NCBI RefSeq assembly: GCF_019711435.1 | Contig: NZ_JAIGNK010000001.1 | Span: 372,001 to 436,000, forward strand | Direction of reading: 5' to 3' | DNA from: Qipengyuania polymorpha | GTDB lineage: Bacteria; Pseudomonadota; Alphaproteobacteria; Sphingomonadales; Sphingomonadaceae | Length of the DNA: 64,000 nt | Part shown: positions 14,777-21,510 of the stretch, piece by piece | Position numbering within the stretch: the first letter of the stretch is position 1 | Layout: the number at the start of each line of letters is the position of its first letter | The notes under the pieces: generated by a model | Database searches by the model: none | Told to the model about the DNA's origin: nothing | What the model saw: the letters and a program-made list of their open reading frames with translations, nothing else | Translations under genes and position numbers: made by a program

Positions 14777-16344
14777 CCGAGATACTGGCAGCGCAGGACA
14801 CTTCGATCGGGCCGGCCGGGGGCCGAAAGAACGCAGACGTGACTGCCTGGGTCGCTGTGGCCGCGGGCGCGCTTGGCGCCATGCTCGCGACGCTGGACAT
14901 ATCAATCGTCAATTCCGCACTCCCCGTCATTCAGGGCGAGATCGGTGCCACAGGCGCCGAAGGCACCTGGATTGCTACGTCATTTCTCGTTGCTGAAATC
15001 GTCGTCATTCCGCTGAGCGCTTGGCTCGAACGGCTGTTCGGTCTGCGAACCCTCCTCATCATCGCGGTTAGCGCGTTCACCGCATTTTCGGTGCTATGCG
15101 GGATTGCAACCGACCTTACGACCATGATCATCGGCCGAACGGGTCAGGGATTCACGGGCGGAGTCCTCATTCCGACCGCAATGACTATTGTGGCTAAACG
15201 ATTACCGCCGCACCAACAGCCAATCGGAATGGCCCTGTTCGGCATGACTGTGGTTCTTGGCCCCGTGATGGGGCCATTGATCGGCGGCTGGCTGACCGAG
15301 AACCTGAGCTGGCACTATGCCTTTTTCGTCAATGTGCCAGTCTGCGCAATCCTGCTGCTCTTGCTGTTTATCGGGCTGCCTCACGAGAAGCCCAAGTGGG
15401 AATATCTCACGGACGCCGATTGGGCTGGCATTCTCGGGCTGATCCTCGGACTGGGCGGTCTGACTGTTGTACTCGAGGAAGGGCACCGTGAGGAATGGTT
15501 CGAGTCCTCACTCATTCGCTGGCTAACGGTGGTGACCATTATCGGCTTTGCCTGTTTGATTTACGGACAGGTGAAGGCACGCAAGCCAGTCTTGAAGTTG
15601 CAGCTCCTGTTCAATCGACAGTTCGCCAGCGTCGCGATCATGGCGCTCGCCCTGGGCATGGTGATGTATGGTTCGACCTATGTCATTCCGCAGTTTCTGG
15701 CGATCATCTCTGACTATAATGCTTTTCAGACGGGACTGGTCATCTTCTGGATGGGTGTCCCGGCCTTTCTCCTGATGCCGGTTCTGCCCCTGATGATCCG
15801 CAAGGTGGACATCCGCATTGCCGTCGGCACCGGAATGCTGCTGATGGCGATCAGCTGCTTTGTCAGCACGAGTCTGACCGCCGAATCCGGCGGCGCTGTC
15901 TTCACTGAAAGTCAGCTTATCCGCGGGGCCGGAATGATACTTGCGATGATGTTCCTGAATCAGGCAACGGTTGCGTCGGTGGCCAAGGAAGACGCGGGCG
16001 ATGCCTCGGGCATTTTCAACGCGGCCCGCAATCTTGGCGGATCATTCGCCCTCTCGGCCCTCGCTTCGTTCCAGGACCAGCGAATTTGGCACCATACGAG
16101 GCGCATGGAAGAAACGCTGAATGCGAACAGCGTTTCGCTGCAGACCTATCTCGACGGACTGGCGCGAAGCTTGGGCGATATGGAACGAGCGATGGCGGCA
16201 CTCGGCGGCACTCTCCAGCGCGAAGCGTTCATCATGACCTACAATGATGTCTTTCTGGTGATGGGACTTCTCACACTCGCGACAGTCCCGCTTGTTCTGT
16301 TCCTCAAGCCGCTTCCGGAAAATGTCTCCCTTTCGATGCACTGA
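14773..16344 (+). CDS. emrB: EmrB-type DHA2 major facilitator drug exporter
   Basis: 523 residues with about 14 membrane segments, typical of DHA2 proteins. The signature LDISIVNSALPVIQGEIGA lies at about residues 41-60, and motif C-like GPVMGPLIGGWLTENLSWHY at about 160-180. It uses the proton gradient to expel hydrophobic compounds through EmrA and the outer-membrane factor encoded next. The substrate cannot be told from sequence. ATGA overlap with emrA. Confidence 0.92.
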   Translation: MTEILAAQDTSIGPAGGRKNADVTAWVAVAAGALGAMLATLDISIVNSALPVIQGEIGATGAEGTWIATSFLVAEIVVIPLSAWLERLFGLRTLLIIAVSAFTAFSVLCGIATDLTTMIIGRTGQGFTGGVLIPTAMTIVAKRLPPHQQPIGMALFGMTVVLGPVMGPLIGGWLTENLSWHYAFFVNVPVCAILLLLLFIGLPHEKPKWEYLTDADWAGILGLILGLGGLTVVLEEGHREEWFESSLIRWLTVVTIIGFACLIYGQVKARKPVLKLQLLFNRQFASVAIMALALGMVMYGSTYVIPQFLAIISDYNAFQTGLVIFWMGVPAFLLMPVLPLMIRKVDIRIAVGTGMLLMAISCFVSTSLTAESGGAVFTESQLIRGAGMILAMMFLNQATVASVAKEDAGDASGIFNAARNLGGSFALSALASFQDQRIWHHTRRMEETLNANSVSLQTYLDGLARSLGDMERAMAALGGTLQREAFIMTYNDVFLVMGLLTLATVPLVLFLKPLPENVSLSMH

Positions 16345-16354
16345 GCCCGAGATT

Positions 16355-17815
16355 ATGCGCCACTTGCTACCTCCGATTATCACTATCGCCTTGCTAGCTG
16401 GATGCACGGCTGGGCCCGATTATGCAGGCCCCCCGGAAGTTGTGTCAGCAGACACGGGCACTCGCTTTGTGCGCGCTGGCAGTGATGTGAGCGCATCTGA
16501 TCCGGTTGTCGCTCAATGGTGGCTGCTGCTCGGCGATCCCGAGTTGACGCGGCTGGTGGAGGCTGCGCTGTCCGGCAACCCTTCGCTCGCCGCAGCGCAG
16601 GCGCGCATTGCCCAGGCACGGGCATCCATCAGGCAAGACCGTGCGGGTCGAATGCCATCGCTTGGGGCACAGGCCACCACCGTGCAGGGCCGGCTTCGTG
16701 GTCTCGACATTCAAGGCGGGGCGCCCCCCCCGTCAGAGCAAACCAATTCCGACGCAGAAACCGATGACTCGCTCAGCTTTTTCAATGTGGGCCTTAACGC
16801 CAACTGGGAGCTGGAGTTCGCCGGTGGCTCGCGCAGGCGCATTGAAGCCAGCAATGCCCAAGCTGCTGCAACCGTGGCCAATGCAGAGGACGCAAAGGTC
16901 CAGTTGACTGCCCAAGTGGCCAGCACCTACGTCAATTTGCGGGAGGCCCAATTCCGCGCAGAGCAATTTGAGGCGCAGATTTCGTTGCAGGAAGAGATCC
17001 TGGCGCTGACATACCAACGCTATCAGCACGGTGCATTGCCGCTTTTCCCGGTAGGCACCGCGAATGCCGAACTGGAGATGCTCAAGTCACAACTTGCCGA
17101 AGCTGAAGCGGATATCGCAGTCCTGTCTGATGCACTCGCTATACTGACCGGACAGGTGCCGGGATCAGTTGATGCAGCGCTCACGACTGCGCATTCCATT
17201 CCCATGCCGCCAGAGCAGGTCGCGATCGGCGATCCGGCAAGCCTGGTGGCGCGTCGGCCTGACATAAGGGCGGCCGAACGGTCTCTTGCCGCGTCGACGG
17301 CGCGGATCGGGGTGGCCGAGGCGGCGCGGTTCCCGAAATTGTCCTTCACGGGGATCCTGGGCCTCGGCGGATCCTCGTTGGACGACGTTGTCGATGTCGG
17401 CGATTTCTCCGCACTCGCGATCCCACGCCTCCAGTGGAATTTTCTGGATTTCGGCAGGGTAGACGCTGCGATCGACCAAGCCGGGGCGGCGCGCAACGAA
17501 GCAGTCGCCAATTACCAGCAGACGGTGCTTCTGGCACTGCAAGACGCCGAACGTGCCTTGGCTCGCTTCGGCCAGCAGCGTGTGGCGCTCGCTGCCAGTA
17601 TGCAAATCAAGAAGCAGGCTGACGGCGCGGCGGACCTGAACCGCCAACGTTTTGCCGCAGGAGCGATCTCGAAGGCTGACCTCAACCGGGCCCTGCGAGA
17701 ACAGCAGCAGGCCTCAGCAGACCTCGTCCGGGCAAAAGGTGCCCTTACGCTGGCGTGGATCGCGCTGCAGAAGTCGCTGGGCCTTGGGTGGCAAGAGCCT
17801 GTTCGAGATCAATAG
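16355..17815 (+). CDS. NodT-family outer-membrane efflux lipoprotein
   Basis: 486 residues. Signal peptide with lipobox ALLAGC at about residues 12-17, then GPDYAGPP, a typical NodT start. Two TolC-like repeats follow with long Ala/Gln-rich helices (SLAAAQARIAQARASIRQDRAG; SLAARRPDIRAAERSLAASTARIG-like). It forms the outer-membrane exit duct for EmrAB. The ATG at 16355 is chosen because it begins the signal peptide. Its 3' end overlaps the convergent thioesterase gene by 71 bp. Confidence 0.9.
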   Translation: MRHLLPPIITIALLAGCTAGPDYAGPPEVVSADTGTRFVRAGSDVSASDPVVAQWWLLLGDPELTRLVEAALSGNPSLAAAQARIAQARASIRQDRAGRMPSLGAQATTVQGRLRGLDIQGGAPPPSEQTNSDAETDDSLSFFNVGLNANWELEFAGGSRRRIEASNAQAAATVANAEDAKVQLTAQVASTYVNLREAQFRAEQFEAQISLQEEILALTYQRYQHGALPLFPVGTANAELEMLKSQLAEAEADIAVLSDALAILTGQVPGSVDAALTTAHSIPMPPEQVAIGDPASLVARRPDIRAAERSLAASTARIGVAEAARFPKLSFTGILGLGGSSLDDVVDVGDFSALAIPRLQWNFLDFGRVDAAIDQAGAARNEAVANYQQTVLLALQDAERALARFGQQRVALAASMQIKKQADGAADLNRQRFAAGAISKADLNRALREQQQASADLVRAKGALTLAWIALQKSLGLGWQEPVRDQ

Positions 17816-18239
17816 TCCCGCCGCGCTGATCAAGTGATCCGGTTGACGAGAAGTAGGCGCCCCTGCCGCTGGCGACCAACTTGTCGTCGGGCTCGAGAAC
17901 CCGGGTTTCCGCCACCGAAATCTGTCGCCCGATCTTCACGATCTGTCCGTGAGCAGTGAGAGGTCCTGAGGTTGCAGGACGGTGGTAATCGACATGCAGA
18001 TCGGCCGTCGCTCTCGCCGCGACGCCCCCGGCAAGCAGAGTATAAAGCCCGGTGAGGTCGACCAGTGAAGCCAGGATCCCTCCATGCGCCGACCCAATCA
18101 TAGGGTTCGACACGATCTCTTCGCGCCATGGCATGGTGATCGCGATTCCCTGGTCGGAGCATGTTGCAATCTCCAGCCCAAGCCATCGATGAAACGGCGC
18201 GATATTCAGCATTTCCTGCAAGCGCTCTCGATCGATCAT
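17745..18239 (-). CDS. PaaI-type hotdog-fold thioesterase
   Basis: 164 residues. Hotdog-fold core NPMIGSAHGGILASLVDLTGLYTLLAG carries the HGG motif of PaaI-like acyl-CoA thioesterases. VDYHRPA and RVLEPDDKLVASGRGAYF complete the pattern. It probably hydrolyses an aromatic or acyl-CoA thioester. The start at 18239 forms an ATGA overlap with the upstream hydrolase. The 3' end overlaps the NodT gene tail-to-tail. Confidence 0.82.
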   Translation of the reverse strand: MIDRERLQEMLNIAPFHRWLGLEIATCSDQGIAITMPWREEIVSNPMIGSAHGGILASLVDLTGLYTLLAGGVAARATADLHVDYHRPATSGPLTAHGQIVKIGRQISVAETRVLEPDDKLVASGRGAYFSSTGSLDQRGGTIDLEQALATQGPATSAARSTPA

Positions 18240-19141
18240 AGCTCCCTCGTCCCCTGTGGTTGAGCCGTATCGCAAGAGTGATGGGTTCGTAGGAAATCGA
18301 CGATAGCGGCGGAGAAGGCATCGTTCGCATCGCCCACGACCATGTGCGTGGCATCGGCAATATCGGTGTATTCTGCATGGGGGGCGAGTTGTCGCAGATG
18401 CAAAACGGCCTCTTCGGAAACAAGATCGCTAGAGCCGCCTCGGATGAGGTGAAGCGGAAGCGTGAGATTCGCCGCAGCTTGGCTCAGCATTGCCGATTGA
18501 CGTTCTTGGCTGTCTGGGTCGCCTTGTCTGGCTGACATTATATTACGGATAAACACCGGGTCCCAGTGCCAATAGAAGCGCCCATCCGACTTCTGCCGCA
18601 GATAGTTTTTCAGACCATCGCTCGCGCCCCGCTTGGGACGATGCGGTATGTAGCGAGCGATCACGTCGGCCGCCTCCTCTGGTGAGGCGAAGCCGCTATC
18701 GACATGCTCTTCCATGAAACCAACCACGCGCATCACACCGCTGGGCTCCATGCGCGGGGCAATGTCGACCAATGTGAGTGAAGCAAAGCTACCTGGAGCA
18801 AGCTCCCCTGCGGCAATCAGTCCAGCGAGCCCGCCCAGTGAAGCGCCAACCAGCGCTGGCTTCTGGTCCAGGCGCGACGCTGCAGCGACCAGATCCGCCG
18901 CGAAGTCGCGCATTTCATAAGCTCCGCATAGCGACCAATCGCTGTCTCCGTGACCGCGCATGTCGAAGGCGATTGCGCGAAAGCCGGCTTGAGCCAGCTC
19001 GCTGACCACCCTTCTCCACGCGCGCCGTGTCTGCCCGCCGCCGTGCGCAAGAAGGACGGGTTTAGCGTAGGCATCCCCCTCAGCCTCGGCTGTAAGAGAA
19101 ATCGCGCCTGCGCCCTCAATCGTAAAGGTTTCTCTCGCCAT
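18236..19141 (-). CDS. alpha/beta-hydrolase
   Basis: 301 residues. Nucleophile elbow GASLGG (Ser), oxyanion region LLAHGGGQTRRAW, RGHGDSDWS, and C-terminal His in ADATHMVVGD form a plausible Ser-Asp-His triad. It resembles esterases and peroxidase-like hydrolases of aromatic pathways; the substrate is unknown. An in-frame TTG at 19180 would add 13 residues; the ATG at 19141 (MARETF) is preferred. Translationally coupled to the thioesterase, so both may modify a compound also exported by the pump. Confidence 0.82.
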   Translation of the reverse strand: MARETFTIEGAGAISLTAEAEGDAYAKPVLLAHGGGQTRRAWRRVVSELAQAGFRAIAFDMRGHGDSDWSLCGAYEMRDFAADLVAAASRLDQKPALVGASLGGLAGLIAAGELAPGSFASLTLVDIAPRMEPSGVMRVVGFMEEHVDSGFASPEEAADVIARYIPHRPKRGASDGLKNYLRQKSDGRFYWHWDPVFIRNIMSARQGDPDSQERQSAMLSQAAANLTLPLHLIRGGSSDLVSEEAVLHLRQLAPHAEYTDIADATHMVVGDANDAFSAAIVDFLRTHHSCDTAQPQGTREL

Positions 19142-19375
19142 CTCCGGATGGTAGGAAAGGCGCGCTAAATAGTAAACCAATTTAGTTTGTGGCTCTCGGC
19201 TCCGTGTTGGCTGTCCTGCAGGGGCGTTTCAACGACGGCAAAAGTCTATGCCAAGAGGGGTTTCTCCAGACCATTCTCTAATGCACCGGCTTGCGATTCG
19301 GTCAGTAGTCGCTGTCCGCTTAATCCGCTCAAAGATATAAAAGCTGCCTTTCCGCTTCCGGCCCAAGTCCTGCCG

Positions 19376-20011
19376 TTACAAGGCTCGGCCAAACCAGATG
19401 ACCCGACCGACGACGTGCACCTCAGATCGGTCCATGTCGTGCCAAGTTGGATAAGCTGGGTTGTCGCTGGCGATTGTGATTTGTCGGCCACCAGGCTTGA
19501 TAGCAATACGCTTAACGACCAGAGCATCATCAGCGCGCAAAACGTAGATTCCATCGCGCAATCGTGAGCCATGGTCTGACGCGTCGACCAGGACCTCGTC
19601 ACCATCGCTGAGCGTGGGCTCCATCGAGTCACCCTTTACGCCGACGATCGACAGGCTGGCGCTCTTGGCCGACGTCAGGTGCCGCAGCCACCGCTCATCG
19701 AACCCGAACCGGGTGTGTGCAGTCTCACTGGCAGCTACCGCGCCGAATCCAGCAGATGCTTCCACATCGAGAACGGGGATCTCGACCATACCATCATTGA
19801 CTGGATTGGCGGGACCGCCGAGCACTTGCTCATCGACGCCGAAGAAGCAGGCAAGTGTCTTTCGGTCTTCGTCATCGAGCTTTCGCGGTGAACCGCGCTT
19901 GATGAATTGCTGCACATAGGCAGGGTTGCGGCCAAGCAGCCGCGATATCGAGGCGTAGCCATATCCGCCCTTGAGGATCAGCCGGTCGAGCTCTTCCCTG
20001 ACATGTTCCAT
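19376..20011 (-). CDS. S24-family self-cleaving repressor (CI/LexA-like)
   Basis: 211 residues. Residues 15-45 form a helix-turn-helix-like region (ASISRLLGRNPAYVQQFIKRG). A cleavage-site-like Ala87-Gly88 (EASAGFG) is followed by the LexA/UmuD peptidase domain with Ser129 (GDSMEPTL) and Lys167 (LVVKRI). All autoproteolysis elements are present, so it could be inactivated by RecA-ssDNA, linking DNA damage or incoming single strands to derepression. A palindrome TAGGAA-TT-TTCCTA lies 26 bp upstream, probably its own operator. Candidate master regulator of transfer. Confidence 0.85.
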   Translation of the reverse strand: MEHVREELDRLILKGGYGYASISRLLGRNPAYVQQFIKRGSPRKLDDEDRKTLACFFGVDEQVLGGPANPVNDGMVEIPVLDVEASAGFGAVAASETAHTRFGFDERWLRHLTSAKSASLSIVGVKGDSMEPTLSDGDEVLVDASDHGSRLRDGIYVLRADDALVVKRIAIKPGGRQITIASDNPAYPTWHDMDRSEVHVVGRVIWFGRAL

Positions 20012-20036
20012 CTGTCTGTCCTTCGAATCTCAATTG

Positions 20037-20050
20037 TAGGAATTTTCCTA
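20037..20050. promoter_or_regulatory. palindrome TAGGAA-TT-TTCCTA at repressor promoter
   Basis: Perfect 6-bp arms around 2 nt, within TGTAGGAATTTTCCTAGA, between the S24 repressor (start 20011, minus) and the divergent gene at 20122. The half-site TTCCTA(C) matches the conserved boxes before the transfer operons. Likely the repressor operator. Confidence 0.55.
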
Positions 20051-20121
20051 GACTCGCGGATGTGATCCTACTAAGAACATAACAAGAACACAAGGGATTT
20101 GCGAGTCGGAGCGAAAGGGTT

Positions 20122-20430
20122 ATGACCTTGCTGGAACGGATCGAAAAGCATCTGAAAGATCACCATATTTCGGCAACGCGCTTCGGCCGGCGCGCAGTTG
20201 GCGATCCTCGATTCGTACTCGATCTCAGGCAAGGGCGAAGGCCGCGTCGACGAACGCTTGAACGGCTGGAAGCCTATCTGCAGTCAGTCGACGCTAGAGA
20301 TCCTCAAGGTTCTATCAGGAATAGGTCCTGCGCTCGACAAGTTGCTCATAGCGACGGGCAACATTCTGCCAAAGTCTTGCCCCGTCCTGCTCGCCGGCCT
20401 GGTATAGCTGATCGATCTTCGACGCAATGA
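20122..20430 (+). CDS. small helix-turn-helix-like protein, divergent from repressor
   Basis: Up to 102 residues. The N-terminal part (MTLLERIEKHLKDHHISATRFGRRAVGDPRFVLDLRQGR) matches a short conserved sphingomonad type that I recall ending near residue 55-60. The C-terminal 40 residues overlap a convergent gene on the other strand, are of unusual composition, and may reflect a lost stop. The ATG at 20122 suits divergent transcription from the palindrome shared with the repressor. Possibly DNA-binding; function unknown. Confidence 0.6.
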   Translation: MTLLERIEKHLKDHHISATRFGRRAVGDPRFVLDLRQGRRPRRRTLERLEAYLQSVDARDPQGSIRNRSCARQVAHSDGQHSAKVLPRPARRPGIADRSSTQ

Positions 20431-20506
20431 ATTCACCTCCGGCGTCGCCATGGTGCTTATCCACCCACAGCGCCATGCCCCAAAGCTCCTGATCACGGGT
20501 GAGCAT
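20315..20506 (-). CDS. small DUF6961-like protein (63 aa)
   Basis: Starts MLTRDQELWGMALWVDKHHGDAGGEFIASKIDQLYQAG. This resembles short sphingomonad proteins with an ELWxxALxVxKxHGDxAxxFI pattern (DUF6961-like, recalled with moderate certainty). Function unknown. The start is fixed by a TGATG overlap with the stop of the 43-aa membrane protein upstream. It is the last gene of a three-gene unit led by a nuclease and overlaps the convergent gene at 20122-20430. Confidence 0.65.
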   Translation of the reverse strand: MLTRDQELWGMALWVDKHHGDAGGEFIASKIDQLYQAGEQDGARLWQNVARRYEQLVERRTYS

Positions 20507-20637
20507 CAGAAGAGTGACCCGATGCCTGCGATGAGCATAAGGACAATCGGAATACCCAGCAGCCATGCTTCGAGCTTCAATTTCCATTCCCGCTCGTTGC
20601 CCGGCAAGGGATCGTCACTGTCCGGCCAGATGCGCAT
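20506..20637 (-). CDS. 43-aa single-span membrane protein
   Basis: A short reading frame between the nuclease and the 63-aa protein, coupled to both by TGATG overlaps (at 20637 and 20506). The N-terminal half is polar (MRIWPDSDDPLPGNEREWK). The C-terminal half is one hydrophobic helix (AWLLGIPIVLMLIAGIGSLF). The exact fit between its neighbours' stop and start codons argues that it is real. Function unknown; possibly a membrane partner of the nuclease. Confidence 0.65.
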   Translation of the reverse strand: MRIWPDSDDPLPGNEREWKLKLEAWLLGIPIVLMLIAGIGSLF

Positions 20638-21161
20638 CAGCACCATGGCTCCCTGCGTCCGGACCAGGTTCGTGCTAGTCCTTCCGCGACCAATTGGTCG
20701 CCGATCGAGCGGCCATCGCGCATCAGGACACGGAGCTTACGACCGTACTGGTCTTCGTCTCGATTACCGATTGGAACGGCGGAGAACTCTCCCTGATTGA
20801 GCAGAACCACCAACCTGTCGCGTGCCCTTATGCCGAGATCGTATTCGATATCGCATCTTGGCTGCGAAATTTCAGGCGTGTCGATATCCGCGATCCTGAT
20901 CTTCACGCCTTCGAGCCAGATCGTGTCGCCATCGATGACACAAGTGCGTCTGACCATGCCGCAAACGGCAAAGCTGTGCTTGGTTCGTGCCTCAGCGATC
21001 GCCGAACCAAAAGGCCAGTAGATGCCAAGAATGCCGCCCAGAATGCCAACGAGTAAGCCTCCGGCAACAAGCAGCGCAAGGCCGCGCCGTTTGCCTTGCT
21101 TCTGTCGGAGAACTCCTGCGTGAAAATCGAAGACATTATTCTGAGGTGATCTTCCTGCCAT
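20637..21161 (-). CDS. membrane-anchored thermonuclease (SNase)-like protein
   Basis: 174 residues. A short cytoplasmic N-terminus, one membrane segment (about 28-50, LALLVAGGLLVGILGGILGI), then an SNase-like domain: VIDGDTIWLEGVKIRIADIDTPE, then DQYGRKLRVL. These match the Asp/Arg/Glu positions of staphylococcal-nuclease-type enzymes. The domain would face the periplasm. Start at 21161 is supported by AAAGGAG 7 nt upstream; an ATG 15 nt earlier is less well placed. First gene of a TGATG-coupled trio. Could process DNA at the envelope during transfer. Confidence 0.8.
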   Translation of the reverse strand: MAGRSPQNNVFDFHAGVLRQKQGKRRGLALLVAGGLLVGILGGILGIYWPFGSAIAEARTKHSFAVCGMVRRTCVIDGDTIWLEGVKIRIADIDTPEISQPRCDIEYDLGIRARDRLVVLLNQGEFSAVPIGNRDEDQYGRKLRVLMRDGRSIGDQLVAEGLARTWSGRREPWC

Positions 21162-21299
21162 GCCAACTCCTTTCATTTTCGGGCCTGCAAGCCAAGATAC
21201 CGTGCTCGCTTTTCCGATGATTTTCGGCTATTTTCTCAGCAACAAGATGGGGCTGAGAAGAGGAGAGGGCGGCTCCCTTCTTGTGAAGGAGAATGAGCG

Positions 21300-21509
21300 A
21301 TGAACGATCCAGACGACACACCCCCGGGCGGCAAGGAGGGCTGGGAGGGCTTCCGCGAAGTAGATCGGGCCATCGCCGAGAACCGTCTCACTTCCTACAC
21401 CTGGAAAAAGACCTGGGCTGACCCGTGGGGCAAGCTTGGATTGATCCTGTTCGGGGTCCTGTTCCTCGCCTTTTTGATCTATGTGATCATCTACGACGGG
21501 CTGATCTGA
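21300..21509 (+). CDS. small single-span membrane protein (69 aa)
   Basis: The ATG at 21300 follows AAGGAGAATG. The N-terminal 45 residues are polar (TPPGGKEGWEGFREVDRAIAENRLTSY); one membrane helix follows (LGLILFGVLFLAFLIYVIIY). It ends 1 bp before the convergent traG stop. No family recognised. F-like elements often carry entry-exclusion genes near traG, but nothing here proves that role. Confidence 0.65.
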   Translation: MNDPDDTPPGGKEGWEGFREVDRAIAENRLTSYTWKKTWADPWGKLGLILFGVLFLAFLIYVIIYDGLI

Positions 21510-21510
21510 G

